From the NCBI RefSeq assembly GCF_001263795.1, contig NZ_LHUR01000031.1:111124-175123 (forward strand): a stretch of 64,000 nt of DNA. Direction: 5' to 3'. Origin of the DNA: Clostridium homopropionicum DSM 5847. GTDB lineage: Bacteria; Bacillota; Clostridia; Clostridiales; Clostridiaceae. The number at the start of each line of letters is the position of its first letter. The first letter of the stretch is position 1. This document shows, piece by piece, positions 27,815-37,107 of the stretch. Under the pieces are notes generated by a model. That model did no database searches and was not told where the DNA came from. It saw only the letters and a program-made list of their open reading frames with translations. The translations under genes and the position numbers were made by a program.

Positions 27815-28945
27815 ATGCTAAAGGAATATATGGGCATTATAAGTCTTAATGAAGATAACTCTCATATAAAAAGCCTAACTAGTAGTAGACCCCTTGCAGC
27901 AATCCCCATTTTTGGAAGATATCGAATAATAGATTTCGTCCTTTCTAACATGGTTAATGCAGGAATAACTAACATTGGCATATATACTCAAGATAAATCT
28001 AGATCCTTACTTCACCATTTGCAATCAGGGAAGCCTTGGGATTTAAATCGTAAGATAAATGGATTATTTCTATTTAACTTTAATTTTTCTGATATTAAAA
28101 CAAATGACATTTATCTTTTAAAGGATAATATAGATTATCTATATAGAAGTAAACAAAACAGTATTATATTTTCATCCTCAAATATGATATGCAACATTGA
28201 TTATAAAAAAGCAATTGAATACCACGAGAAGGAAGGCTCTGATGTAACAATAATTTATAAAAAAGTCAATAATGCAGATTCCAGTTTTACAAACTGCAGC
28301 ATCCTTAATTTAAGTTCAGACAATAAGGTAATAAGTGTTGGGAAAAACATAGGTGTTAATCCTATTTGTAATATATCAATGGACATGTTTATTATGAAAA
28401 AGAAACTTTTATTAGACATAATAAAAGAATGTGTTTCCACTGGCAGCTATAAATCTATTAAGCACTGTTTATATTCTAATAATTTAAATTTAAATATAAA
28501 AGCATATGCTTTTAATGGATACTTAGAATGCGTAAACTCCTCAAATTCATACTATAAGATTAATATGGATATGTTGAATCAAAAAACAAGCAGAGAGTTA
28601 TTTTTCGGTACAGGACTTATATATACAAAAGGACAGGATGCCCCTCCAACTAAATATGCAGAAGGCTCTGCTGTATCAAACTCGTTAATTGCCAATGGTT
28701 GCATAATTGAAGGTTCTGTAAAAAACAGCATAATCTCAAGGAGAGTTGTAATTGGTAAGGGAGCAAAACTAGATGGATGCATAATACTTCAAAATTGTGA
28801 AATACGGGAAAATGCTAAGCTGACTAGGGTTATTATGGACAAAAACGTAGTTATAGAAAAAAACAAAGAATTAAAAGGAGATATTCAGTTCCCAGTAGTA
28901 ATTGAGAAAAACTCCTATTATTACTCTCTGGCAAAACATGCATAA
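27815..28945 (+). CDS. glgD: Glucose-1-phosphate adenylyltransferase regulatory subunit
   Basis: This 376-residue GlgC paralogue of Firmicutes forms a heterotetramer with GlgC and raises its activity. The nucleotide loop is altered: instead of GGxGTRL the N-terminus reads SLTSSRPLAAIPIFGRYRII, so it should be weakly active or inactive alone. The C-terminal beta-helix is present (NSLIANGCIIEGSVKNSIIS). AGGAGGAT precedes the ATG. A convergent terminator carrying the GGGGACAGTCC repeat follows. Confidence 0.93.
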   Translation: MLKEYMGIISLNEDNSHIKSLTSSRPLAAIPIFGRYRIIDFVLSNMVNAGITNIGIYTQDKSRSLLHHLQSGKPWDLNRKINGLFLFNFNFSDIKTNDIYLLKDNIDYLYRSKQNSIIFSSSNMICNIDYKKAIEYHEKEGSDVTIIYKKVNNADSSFTNCSILNLSSDNKVISVGKNIGVNPICNISMDMFIMKKKLLLDIIKECVSTGSYKSIKHCLYSNNLNLNIKAYAFNGYLECVNSSNSYYKINMDMLNQKTSRELFFGTGLIYTKGQDAPPTKYAEGSAVSNSLIANGCIIEGSVKNSIISRRVVIGKGAKLDGCIILQNCEIRENAKLTRVIMDKNVVIEKNKELKGDIQFPVVIEKNSYYYSLAKHA

Positions 28946-28993
28946 ACTAAACTTATAATACTTTATACTTGGTAAGGCCTTTTGTGGATACAT

Positions 28994-29031
28994 CTGTCCC
29001 CCATAAGAATGATTTATGCTGGGGGACAGTC
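28994..29031. terminator. Convergent terminator made of two repeat cores
   Basis: CTGTCCCCCA (28994-29003) and TGGGGGACAG (29020-29029) pair over 10 bases between glgD and the convergent ccdA. Both arms belong to the GGGGACAGTCC family, so two inverted copies build the hairpin. Confidence 0.7.
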
Positions 29032-29059
29032 CTCTTAACTAATTTAAAAATCATCAAGT

Positions 29060-29749
29060 TTATAAACCTAAATATAACAAATATAATCCTAGCAATATAA
29101 CAACTACTCCTAATATAAGCTTCAAAATCATTCCTAGTGTTCTTGTTTTATTGGAAACACTTAGCTGTTCTACAAACCCCACAGAGGTTCCAGCTAGGAG
29201 TATTAAAAGGGAGTGTCCCATAGAATAAAGCAGAAGCATTAGGACTCCAACTAATATATTTCCCTTTTGAGCTACAAAAGCAAGAATAGCTGCAAGTACT
29301 GGAGTTGAACATGGAGAAGATAAGGCCCCACCCACAATTCCTAGAAAAAATGCCCCAAGAAAGCCTCCCCTTTTACTTGGTACTCTGCAGCTTTTTTCAG
29401 CCCCGTCCCCCAATACTCCTATAAGCTTTAGTCCTGCTATGAGCATAACTAAGCCCAAAATTATATACCACCACTTACCTGATAAGTTCATAAATTGTCC
29501 TATTACTGAAAAAACCACCCCTAAGACGGTAAAGGTTACGATTAAGCCTATAGAAAAAAATAAAGAATATTTAAAAGCTGTTTTCTTGTCCTTAACTCCT
29601 GCTTCTCCTACATAACCTACAATAAGAGGAAGAGTGGACAAAACGCAGGGACTAAATGAAGATACAATCCCTGCTAAAAAGGAAATTAGTAAAGCAAAAT
29701 ATATATTATTAGAAATTAAGTTCCCAAAATTACTAAGTAAATCCCCCAT
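29060..29749 (-). CDS. ccdA: CcdA-type thiol-disulfide transmembrane protein
   Basis: This 229-residue protein with six helices carries reducing equivalents from cytosolic thioredoxin to extracytoplasmic thiol proteins. The two redox Cys of the family are in FSPCVLSTLPLIVGYVG (helix 1) and LSSPCSTPVLAAILA (helix 4). Its ATG overlaps the stop of the upstream thioredoxin-like gene (TAATG), so the two are translationally coupled and form a reductase pair. Confidence 0.92.
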   Translation of the reverse strand: MGDLLSNFGNLISNNIYFALLISFLAGIVSSFSPCVLSTLPLIVGYVGEAGVKDKKTAFKYSLFFSIGLIVTFTVLGVVFSVIGQFMNLSGKWWYIILGLVMLIAGLKLIGVLGDGAEKSCRVPSKRGGFLGAFFLGIVGGALSSPCSTPVLAAILAFVAQKGNILVGVLMLLLYSMGHSLLILLAGTSVGFVEQLSVSNKTRTLGMILKLILGVVVILLGLYLLYLGL

Positions 29750-30201
29750 TACTTCACTCCCATTTGACTTAATATACTCACTATCTGAGCTTCTTCCAGT
29801 ATTCCTTCATGCCTTATAACCTGCTGTCCCTCTTCATCTAAAACTATTATAGTGGGTACAACTCTAACAGAATAATCATTTGCTAGCTGCATTGCCTGCT
29901 TTTCAATGCTTTTATCATCTAGATAAACTACTCCTGTTATAATTTTATCGCCATATTTTTTATTTATACTCTCCATAATAGGATACATGGCTTTGCAAGC
30001 TGGACAAGTTGAAGTTGATAATTGCATAACCACTATCTTTTTTATTTCTCCATTCTTAACCTTCATAATTTCATCTACATTTTCAGTTATTTTTGAACTA
30101 TTGTCTATTGTGTTCTTTGAGCTGAAATTTTTTACATAATAGATTCCCCCAATAGCTATTATCAGCAAAACTACAATACCTATTTTCATATACTTTTTCA
30201 T
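29749..30201 (-). CDS. Membrane-anchored thioredoxin-like protein
   Basis: This 150-residue protein has an N-terminal membrane anchor (IGIVVLLIIAIGGIYYV) and an extracytoplasmic thioredoxin domain: active site STCPACKAMYP (CxxC) and cis-Pro segment VRVVPTIIVLDEEG. It is the likely partner of CcdA, with which it overlaps by one base. Targets may include the extracytoplasmic Cys proteins nearby, such as the NusG-II protein or rhodaneses (inference). Confidence 0.92.
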   Translation of the reverse strand: MKKYMKIGIVVLLIIAIGGIYYVKNFSSKNTIDNSSKITENVDEIMKVKNGEIKKIVVMQLSTSTCPACKAMYPIMESINKKYGDKIITGVVYLDDKSIEKQAMQLANDYSVRVVPTIIVLDEEGQQVIRHEGILEEAQIVSILSQMGVK

Positions 30202-30349
30202 GCATTAACCTCCCATTTAATCGATAAATTCTTAATTTCATAATATATCCTAGAGCTACTTTAATATATCTATATATTCGGATATTGTAATATATTATAG
30301 CATATAAATTCTATCAGGTAATTACAATTCAATTAAATTTTCAAATATT

Positions 30350-31762
30350 TTACTTTATTGTTAACCCTACAGGTAAAACTATAGTAAATATACTCCCTTC
30401 CCCTAGCTTGCTTTCTACTTTTATAGTGCCTCCGTGAGCTTCCACCATTGATTTTACTATGGTAAGTCCAATTCCGGTTCCGCCGGTTTCTCTTGTCCTT
30501 GATTTATCAGCTCTGTAAAAGCGTTCAAATATATGTGATAAATCCTTTTTAGCTATTCCTATGCCCTTATCTTGAACAGATATTACTATATTATCTTCTT
30601 TTTTATAGGCAGTAAGCACAACCTCTCCTTTTTCATTTGAATAATTAAAGGCATTAGAAAGCAAATTATAAATAATCTGCTTTATTTTATCCTTGTCCAT
30701 GAAAACCTCTAAATCATCGTGTATATTTTCTATGAGAGTAAGCTTTTTTTTACTATAAAAAGGCTTATAAACCTCTACAACCTTTTTTAATTCAATTGAT
30801 AAATTAAAACTTGATTTATTCAGCACTAGATTTGCCTGCTCCAGCTTTGCTATATCTTGAAGTCTCTCTACTAGCTTTGTAAGTCTAAGAATCTCTTCGT
30901 GACAGCTGTTAAGCTTTTCTCCTGTAGGCTGCCACACTCCATCTATAAATCCCTCTACATAGTTTAAAAGTGTAGTAAGCGGTGTTCTTAACTCATGAGC
31001 CATATCAGAGGTTAGCCTTTTTCTAAGTGCTTCCTGCATTTGAAGTCCCTCTGCTAGATAATTCATAGACTGTGATAACTCATTAAGCTCTAAAGTTGAG
31101 GTCTGTACCTTTGATCTTATATTAAAGTTTCCCCTCTTCATCTCATTAGCTATTTTATTTATTTGAACTAAAGGTGTTGTAATCTGTTTTGACAAAATCA
31201 AGCTCATAATAAGACCAAATAAAATGGCAAGTATCACTGAATACAATAATACGCTATTTAAATTCCCTCTAAATTCCATATCCTGTACTGTTGGATTATA
31301 ATTTCCTAAATACCCTATACTTATGGTTCCTATAGCAGCATTATTTTTATAGAGCTGATGCTCCTCCTCCACATAATCACTTGTATTAAAATTATACATC
31401 TTCATCATTTGACTATGTTTCTTCATCATATTCCCCATAGTGCCCTTACCCATTAGGTAGCCATTACCGGAAGAATACAGGGTATTTCCCTTAATATCCT
31501 TTACCACTATATCAAAGCTTCCATCCTCCGCATATCTATTTAAGCTTTCTTTATCAATATTTATAATTCCCTTACTTTCATCATATGACTTTTCCACTAG
31601 CTTTATTATATTATCGGATTTTTCCTTTAGCTGATTTTCAAGATAAGAGTTAAAGCTCTTATCAATCATTTTATTTGCCATAATGCTAGTAATAATATAT
31701 GACCCTACAATCACTATAAAAAAACTTAATAAGAGCTTTTTTAATAAAGATATATTCTTCAT
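30350..31762 (-). CDS. Sensor histidine kinase (BaeS/PhoR-type)
   Basis: This 470-residue kinase has an N-terminal helix, an extracytoplasmic loop of about 130 residues unusually rich in Met and His (MGKGTMGNMMKKHSQMMKMY), a second helix at about 170-192, HAMP, HisKA with His256 in SDMAHELRTPLTT, and HATPase (NLLSNAFNYSNEKG, DKGIGIAKK, GGTGIGLTIVKS). The Met/His cluster hints at metal sensing such as copper or silver (inference). It overlaps its response regulator gene by four bases. Confidence 0.94.
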   Translation of the reverse strand: MKNISLLKKLLLSFFIVIVGSYIITSIMANKMIDKSFNSYLENQLKEKSDNIIKLVEKSYDESKGIINIDKESLNRYAEDGSFDIVVKDIKGNTLYSSGNGYLMGKGTMGNMMKKHSQMMKMYNFNTSDYVEEEHQLYKNNAAIGTISIGYLGNYNPTVQDMEFRGNLNSVLLYSVILAILFGLIMSLILSKQITTPLVQINKIANEMKRGNFNIRSKVQTSTLELNELSQSMNYLAEGLQMQEALRKRLTSDMAHELRTPLTTLLNYVEGFIDGVWQPTGEKLNSCHEEILRLTKLVERLQDIAKLEQANLVLNKSSFNLSIELKKVVEVYKPFYSKKKLTLIENIHDDLEVFMDKDKIKQIIYNLLSNAFNYSNEKGEVVLTAYKKEDNIVISVQDKGIGIAKKDLSHIFERFYRADKSRTRETGGTGIGLTIVKSMVEAHGGTIKVESKLGEGSIFTIVLPVGLTIK

Positions 31763-32457
31763 CTTTCCCCTCCAAACTTGTATCCTACACCATATATGCT
31801 AAGGATGTACTTACTTTCCTTTGGATTATCCTCTATCTTATGTCTGATATTTTTTATATGAGTATCTACAGTTCTATCGAAGCCTTCAAAATCTTTTCCA
31901 AAGGCCTTTTCTAAAAGTTGATCTCTTGTAAATACCTGACCTGGACTCGCAAGAAGTATATTCAAAAGCTTAAATTCGTTAGGAGTTAAGTTCACTATCT
32001 TGCCTTGCTTTTTAACTTGGAATTTTTTAATATCTACCTCTAAATCCCCATCGTTAAATACTAAAATATCCGCAAGAGGACTTTCACCTCTATAGCTTCT
32101 CCTTAAAAGAGCATTAATTCTTCCTACCAGCTCTCTTGCACTAAAAGGCTTAGTTAAATAATCATCTGCCCCAATAGCCAGCCCCTGTATTTTGTCTTCT
32201 TCCTCAGTTTTTGCAGTGAGCATTATAATTGGAACCTCCGAAAAGGTTCTTATTCTTCTGCAAACCTCTTCACCTGAAAGCTTTGGCAACATCAAATCAA
32301 GAACCACTAAATGGATCTTTTCTTTCTTAAATATATCTAAAGCAGCCTCCCCGTCCGTTGCTGTGTATACTTGAAAGCCATCCTTTTTTAAATAAGCCTC
32401 TACAATTTCTAATATTTTTATTTCATCATCCACAACTAATATGGTTTTAGCTTCCAT
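31759..32457 (-). CDS. OmpR/PhoB-family response regulator
   Basis: This 232-residue regulator has a receiver domain (ILVVDDEIKILEIVEAYL, phosphoacceptor Asp in HLVVLDLMLPK, conserved Thr/Ala in MLTAKTEEEDK and Lys in YLTKPFS) and a C-terminal winged helix (VNLTPNEFKLLNILLASPGQ, HIKNIRHKIE). It is the partner of the kinase at 30350-31762, which it overlaps. The CcdA/thioredoxin pair and the SHOCT gene flanking it are candidate targets. Confidence 0.95.
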   Translation of the reverse strand: MEAKTILVVDDEIKILEIVEAYLKKDGFQVYTATDGEAALDIFKKEKIHLVVLDLMLPKLSGEEVCRRIRTFSEVPIIMLTAKTEEEDKIQGLAIGADDYLTKPFSARELVGRINALLRRSYRGESPLADILVFNDGDLEVDIKKFQVKKQGKIVNLTPNEFKLLNILLASPGQVFTRDQLLEKAFGKDFEGFDRTVDTHIKNIRHKIEDNPKESKYILSIYGVGYKFGGER

Positions 32458-32485
32458 CTCTCTACCACCTATTCAAAAGTTTAAA

Positions 32486-32513
32486 AGCATGCAGTTATTT
32501 AATTCTGCATGCT
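32486..32513 (-). terminator. Intrinsic terminator after the SHOCT gene
   Basis: Arms AGCATGCAG (32486-32494) and CTGCATGCT (32505-32513) pair over 9 bases. On the minus strand they are followed by a TTTTAAACTTTT tract. Confidence 0.65.
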
Positions 32514-32539
32514 AATATATTAATTATACATTTATTTTA

Positions 32540-32836
32540 CTATTTTAGTAAGGCTTCCTTTCTTTTTAAATAATCTTCTTCACTAATTTCACCATTAGCG
32601 AGCTTAATATTTAAAATGTTCAATGCCTCATTGTTTACACCATTATTTATTGTATTTTTAGTAATATTAGCATCTTTTTTAATATATTTAACAACTAAAA
32701 ATACTAAGATAGCTATAACTATTAGGAAGAAAATTCCCATAATAAACATTCCTGCCCCCATTCCTCTACCAGGTCCAAAATCACCATAACCACCATAAGC
32801 TCCAAAGCATCTTGCGAATCCAAACATTCTCTTCAC
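32540..32836 (-). CDS. Small membrane protein with a SHOCT domain
   Basis: This 98-residue protein has a Gly-rich N-terminus (GAYGGYGDFGPGRGMGAG), one membrane helix (FIMGIFFLIVIAILVFLVV) and a C-terminal SHOCT motif (LANGEISEEDYLKRKEALL), a short domain often found at protein ends in oligomerisation. The function is unknown. It lies just upstream of the two-component genes on the same strand, with its own terminator between. Confidence 0.85.
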   Translation of the reverse strand: MKRMFGFARCFGAYGGYGDFGPGRGMGAGMFIMGIFFLIVIAILVFLVVKYIKKDANITKNTINNGVNNEALNILNIKLANGEISEEDYLKRKEALLK

Positions 32837-32904
32837 ATCCCTTCTCTTGTTTTCTTATATTCAAATTATATTCTACAAATGTGAAGGAATTTTGTAGAAA
32901 TTAA

Positions 32905-32938
32905 AAAGAACCTATAAAATTAATTATAGGCTCCTTTT
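32905..32938 (-). terminator. Intrinsic terminator after the DUF5667-type gene
   Basis: On the minus strand GAGCCTATAA pairs with TTATAGGTTC (one G-T pair), followed by TTTTT. It lies about 35 bases after the stop of the gene at 32972-34357. Confidence 0.75.
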
Positions 32939-32971
32939 ATATATGTTAATGTGTGTGGTGGTAACTAAGTA

Positions 32972-34357
32972 TTATTTATTTTTTTCTCTTACTTCTTTAG
33001 CTTTTTCAATTCTTTCTTTTACTTGTTCCTTCTTTTCTTTAATTTGCTCTCTAGCTTTTTCTATGCTTTCTTGCACTTTAGCATTTTCTTTCTCTTCAGT
33101 TACTTTTGTCTCTTGTGTTTCTTGACCAGCTTTAGTTTGTACAGTTTCTGTAGCTTTTACTTCTGTTTCTACTGTAGTATTATCTTCTTCTACAGTCTTA
33201 TCTTCTGTATCCTTTGTATCCTTAACTTTTTCCTTGCTGTCTTTAACCTTCTTGTCAATTACGCCTTTTCCTACTCCATTGTTTGTCTTAGTAGCTTTAA
33301 TTGCTTCTTTTGCTTCTTCTTTTGTTATAGTTCCAGCTTTAACTTCTTCTATAAGTTGTTTTTTCAATTCTATACTTAATTTTTTATTTTCTTTATTTAC
33401 TGTTTTAGTAAGTACAAAAGCATCCTTTAAATCATTCTTTACTTCAAAGAATGTTGCCTTAACAGCCTTTAACTCTTCTTCTGCAGCTTTAACAGCAGCT
33501 TCATCTCCGCTTTGTTTTGCTTCTTCAACCTTTGCAGCAGCGACCTTTAGCTCTTCTTTTGCAGAATTTAATTCTAATCTTGTTGCAACCATTTGAATAA
33601 TAGCATCTTTCTTAGCTGTCTGCAATTCTATTACATCTGCAATAGTAGCCTTTGCACTATCTGAAACCTTTTCTTGTATAGCTTTTAGCACTTCTATAGA
33701 CTTCTCTTGTCTTGCAAGTAATCTTTCTTCTAATGCTTTTAAAGCTTCAGTCTTTTCTGCATCTATTTTTGTATCATCTTCTGAAACTGTAGTATCACCA
33801 GTTGTAGTAGTGCCTGTTGTTGTACCTGTAGTTGATGTTCCAGTAGTTGTAGTTGAATCTGTTGCAGTACCAGTAGTTGTACCTGTGGTAGTTCCAGTTG
33901 AAGGCTCTGTAGTGGTTCCAGTAGTACCTGTTGTTGCAGTTGAATCTGTAGCTGCAGTACCAGTTGTACCAGCTGTTGTATTATCTGCAGTAGCTGTTGC
34001 TAAATCTTGTCCTTCAGTAGCTGCTACTACATCTTGAAGAGCTGCATTAGCTTCCTGCATATTCTCACTGTATGCTTGTATTGCAGTATTAGCTAAATCT
34101 TCTTTACCTTCACTTGTCATAACTTCAGCTTCCCCAAGTCTTTCTTCTGCTACATCTGTAATTACTTCAACCTTCTTCTCATCATCAAAGGTTAATGCTA
34201 TTTTCGCATCATCAATCGCTTTATCTACGCCATATAATATGCTGTCTGGAGTAATACCTGCAGCACTTGTTAAAGATGCCTCTCCTTCAGCAAATGCCAT
34301 TCCTGTTATACTACTCATCACAACTAAAGTTGCTACAAAAATTCTCAATCTTTTCAT
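32972..34357 (-). CDS. Secreted DUF5667-type protein with Thr/Gly linker and charged C-terminus
   Basis: This 461-residue secreted protein has a signal peptide (cleavage after MAFA). Residues about 30-115 match the DUF5667 pattern: GITPDSILYGVDKAIDDAKI and EERLGEAEVMTSEGK, a helical domain. A Thr/Gly repeat linker follows (about 125-195, TTGTTTG units), then long Lys/Glu/Ala helices, likely coiled coil, to the end. No anchor or sorting signal is visible. The function is unknown; the shape suggests an exported cell-wall-associated protein. It is divergent from the damaged TPR gene, and GGAGGTAA precedes the ATG. Confidence 0.75.
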   Translation of the reverse strand: MKRLRIFVATLVVMSSITGMAFAEGEASLTSAAGITPDSILYGVDKAIDDAKIALTFDDEKKVEVITDVAEERLGEAEVMTSEGKEDLANTAIQAYSENMQEANAALQDVVAATEGQDLATATADNTTAGTTGTAATDSTATTGTTGTTTEPSTGTTTGTTTGTATDSTTTTGTSTTGTTTGTTTTGDTTVSEDDTKIDAEKTEALKALEERLLARQEKSIEVLKAIQEKVSDSAKATIADVIELQTAKKDAIIQMVATRLELNSAKEELKVAAAKVEEAKQSGDEAAVKAAEEELKAVKATFFEVKNDLKDAFVLTKTVNKENKKLSIELKKQLIEEVKAGTITKEEAKEAIKATKTNNGVGKGVIDKKVKDSKEKVKDTKDTEDKTVEEDNTTVETEVKATETVQTKAGQETQETKVTEEKENAKVQESIEKAREQIKEKKEQVKERIEKAKEVREKNK

Positions 34358-34461
34358 TTATGTTACCTCCAATATTTTATATTATTTTATTATTTTTTAC
34401 TTTATGTATTTTCCCTTTTCGCCTATATGTACGGAAAAGATTTTTGGTTTTGGGGGGTGGT

Positions 34462-35805
34462 GTGAAAAACTTTTTGATTTTTAATGTTTATAGGACTCTC
34501 TCTTAAGCCTATAATCGCTAATGCACAGGATATTGTTTGGGATAAAACTGTAGAAAAAGATAAGCCATGGACTATTAAATTTAATAAAGAAATAGTTTTT
34601 GACGAATCTACGAAAAAAGAAATATCCATAAAAGACAGCAAAGAAACAGCTATAAATATAAATATAACTCTAGGAGCAGATAATAAATCCATTTATGTAA
34701 CACCAGAAACATCTTATATTGAAGGAGAAACTTATAAACTAATAATCAGCCCTAATATATATGACAAAAAGAACATAAAATTAAAAGAAGGCTCTAATAT
34801 AACCTTTAAAATAAAAGAAGCTGCAAAAATCCAGACTGATTATACAGCTAAAGGCTATATTTATAGGAGACAATTTAAATTTGAAGAATCAAAGACAAAC
34901 TTAAATAAAGGTGTCGTATTCACTCCGAAAAATGCTGCAGAATATTCTATTAGATCACTAACCTATATGCTATTAAGGCAGAATGACAAAGCAGAAACAG
35001 ATATAGACAAGGTTATTGAAATGAATCCTAAAGCAACAGATGCTTAACTAGCTTAGGATATCTATATGAACTTAAAGGTGAATATGAAGATGCGCTGGGC
35101 TGCTATAATAAGGCTATAATAATTGATCCTAATCTAGGAGAATCCTATGAGTATAGAGGAACTTTTTATAATTCACTTGGTGCATATGAACAAGCTCTAA
35201 GCGATTTAACTAAATCATTACAGCTTGGAACCACTGAGGGAACTGCTTATTATACAAGAGGCTTAGTTTATAATAATTTAGGAGAATACACTAAAGCCAT
35301 AGAAGATTTTACTAAATCCATAGAAGTAAACGAACAGTACTGGCAATCATATCTTAGAAGAGGTATATCTTATGTATATTTATCTCAGTACGATAAATCA
35401 ATCAGTGATTTTACTAAGGCAATATCTTTAAACCCTAATGGTGAAGAATCCTATAGCGCAAGAGGTGCAGTATACTTTCGTTTAGGAAAATACGAGGAGT
35501 CAATAAAAGACTTTAAAGTTTCTACAAACATGTATACGAATTATTATGATTATTATTATCTTGGATCAGCTTATGCTGAACTAGGCCAATATGAAGATGC
35601 ATTAGATACCTTTACTACAGCTCTAGAAATTGCAGATACCGATGAGACTATATCACTAGAATCTATTTCCACTGTCTTTAAGAAAAGAGGAGAAATGTAT
35701 ATATTATTAAATGATTTTGAGAGTGCCTTATATTTTGATGAAAATAATCAAGAAGCATTAGATTATTATAATTTCTTAACCGAAAAATTGAATATGTCCA
35801 TATAA
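34462..35805 (+). pseudogene. Frameshifted secreted protein: Ig-like (SbsA-type) domain plus TPR repeats
   Basis: The gene can be read through only with two frame changes. A GTG at 34462 after GGGGGGTGGT opens a signal peptide (MKNFLIF) that runs out of frame; the frame continuing from 34484 completes it (MFIGLSLKPIIANA-Q) and encodes an SbsA-type Ig-like domain (WTIKFNKEIVFDEST) and the first TPRs. At 35042-35047 this frame stops; one missing T in CTTAA (gct-tta-act restored) leads on through about six more TPRs (LGYLYELKGEYEDALGCYNK and following) to 35805. Both lesions lie in T-rich runs, so sequencing error or recent decay are equally possible. A protein of about 440 residues is implied. 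Confidence 0.75.
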
Positions 35806-35871
35806 AAATAGCAAACTTAATAATTTTTATTTGGACTGTGGCAGATACCTAATATTTTAGAATCTTTATGG

Positions 35872-35918
35872 TTATAACCCCAAAAGTTGATGTAATAATT
35901 ACTCTTTTGGGGTTATAA
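35872..35918 (+). terminator. Intrinsic terminator after the damaged TPR gene
   Basis: Arms 35872-35886 and 35904-35918 (TTATAACCCCAAAAG and its complement, 15 bp) with a 17-base loop, followed by AT-rich DNA. Confidence 0.75.
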
Positions 35919-36518
35919 TATTATATTTTAGTCCATGATGTTTTCTGATATTGAAATGAAACAATAGGCAAAAGACTGATAAAGAAATAGATTTTGTTGC
36001 TTGACAAAGGAATTCGGGCAGGATAACATTCGAAGAAAAGCGCAAACATATTGCAGATTTTCTACTTATGAGTGAATTTTAAGATATATATAAAATGTAA
36101 GTGATTAGGTTTTGATCTGCACGTTTATCCGATGTCTACCCGCCCTAAGACTCCCATTTAGAAAAGGAAACTCCTTCTCGTTCCTCGAATGAGTAAACGA
36201 CCATCACCAAATCACAGATTTGGGATGTCTGTTTAACGTCGGCTACTACCCTGGATAACGATTTCTAAGTTTCAGTGGGAAAAAACACCCCCTGAAACTT
36301 AGAAATCTGTTTATACCACCCACTCTAAATGTGTAATTTTTATAGCCTCTAAAATTTATTACGCCTGCCGGCAATTACTGTTAAAACATGTTCCTAATAC
36401 AAGTTTTTTAGTTTTTGTGATAAATATCTTTAAGTTGTTTCTCTACACATTATTTTATCATAAAGCATTAACCTCTCACGAGGTAAGTTCAAAGGCTGAA
36501 ACTGTGGTTTCATAAAAG
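35919..36518. other. Long intergenic stretch with strongly structured, relatively GC-rich segment
   Basis: No gene was found here. Around 36001-36100 a short frame (RITFEEKRKHIADFLLMSEF) ends in a stop but has no start or family match and may be a gene remnant. Between about 36118 and 36307 the sequence is richer in GC than its surroundings and holds two hairpins: CCAAATC-aca-GATTTGG, and a 16-bp perfect stem at 36260-36275 / 36292-36307 with an A-rich loop. It may be a structured RNA or the remains of a mobile element. Confidence 0.5.
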
Positions 36519-36553
36519 AATGGTAGTAACAGTTTTTTACTATTACTACCATT
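36519..36553 (-). terminator. Probable terminator of the RHS/immunity transcript
   Basis: AATGGTAGTAA (36519-36529) pairs exactly with 36543-36553 and continues with partial pairing inward; T-rich tracts follow on both strands. It lies about 160 bases beyond the stop of the small gene at 36715. Confidence 0.6.
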
Positions 36554-36714
36554 TTAGCATTGATTTAAGTTTTATTCAGCTATTGACTACAGAACTACTA
36601 TTATGTGGTAAGTTACATTAAGCAAATCATATTGTAACAGTCAAATTATGTGTTTTTTTATTTCTTATGGTGTTTTGTAGCAAGATTACAATAAATTTTG
36701 CAGTGAAAATTTTT

Positions 36715-37080
36715 CTAATCAACTTCAAGATTGTGTTTCAAAGCATTTAAGTAAATCTCAACTTTCTCCAAATTTAATTCTTTACCTTCTTCATCAATTT
36801 CTTCAAGGCAATTCATAACACTTGCTATCGAATCACATTGTTCATCACAATACTCAAACCATCCTGAGAACCAAATTGTATTTACCCATTCAAGTATTGT
36901 ATCCTTGGTTCTTAAACCATTTTTGTAACCTTCTAACAATCCTATCACATGTTCACTGCAAACCTTGACAGGAGTTTCTATAGATATTTTAGCCACATCT
37001 TTATGCATTGACTGATATAATTCTTCTCTTGAAATCTTAAGGTCTCTAAACTGCTCTAATTTAACTATATCTATATCCAC
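36715..37080 (-). CDS. Small acidic protein, candidate immunity protein of the RHS toxin
   Basis: This 121-residue, acidic (Asp/Glu-rich), apparently cytosolic helical protein was not recognised. Features are WFSGWFEYCDEQCDSIASVM with two Cys, and a Leu/Glu-rich C-terminal helix. It starts 27 bases after the stop of the 3130-residue RHS gene, behind an AAAGGAGG site, exactly where immunity genes of polymorphic toxins sit. The immunity role is inferred from position alone. Confidence 0.6.
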   Translation of the reverse strand: MDIDIVKLEQFRDLKISREELYQSMHKDVAKISIETPVKVCSEHVIGLLEGYKNGLRTKDTILEWVNTIWFSGWFEYCDEQCDSIASVMNCLEEIDEEGKELNLEKVEIYLNALKHNLEVD

Positions 37081-37107
37081 TACACTTCCTCCTTTTTAAT
37101 CTGAAGA

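Noticed and set aside
33023..34037. Plus-strand Phe/Ser- and Val-rich frames opposite the DUF5667-type gene
   Set aside because: They mirror the Lys/Glu and Thr/Gly repeats of the real minus-strand gene, and no ribosome binding site or family motif supports them.
35530..35805. Independent 91-residue TPR gene
   Set aside because: It has no ribosome binding site, and the same frame runs back through further TPR units to about 35043, so it is part of the frameshifted gene.
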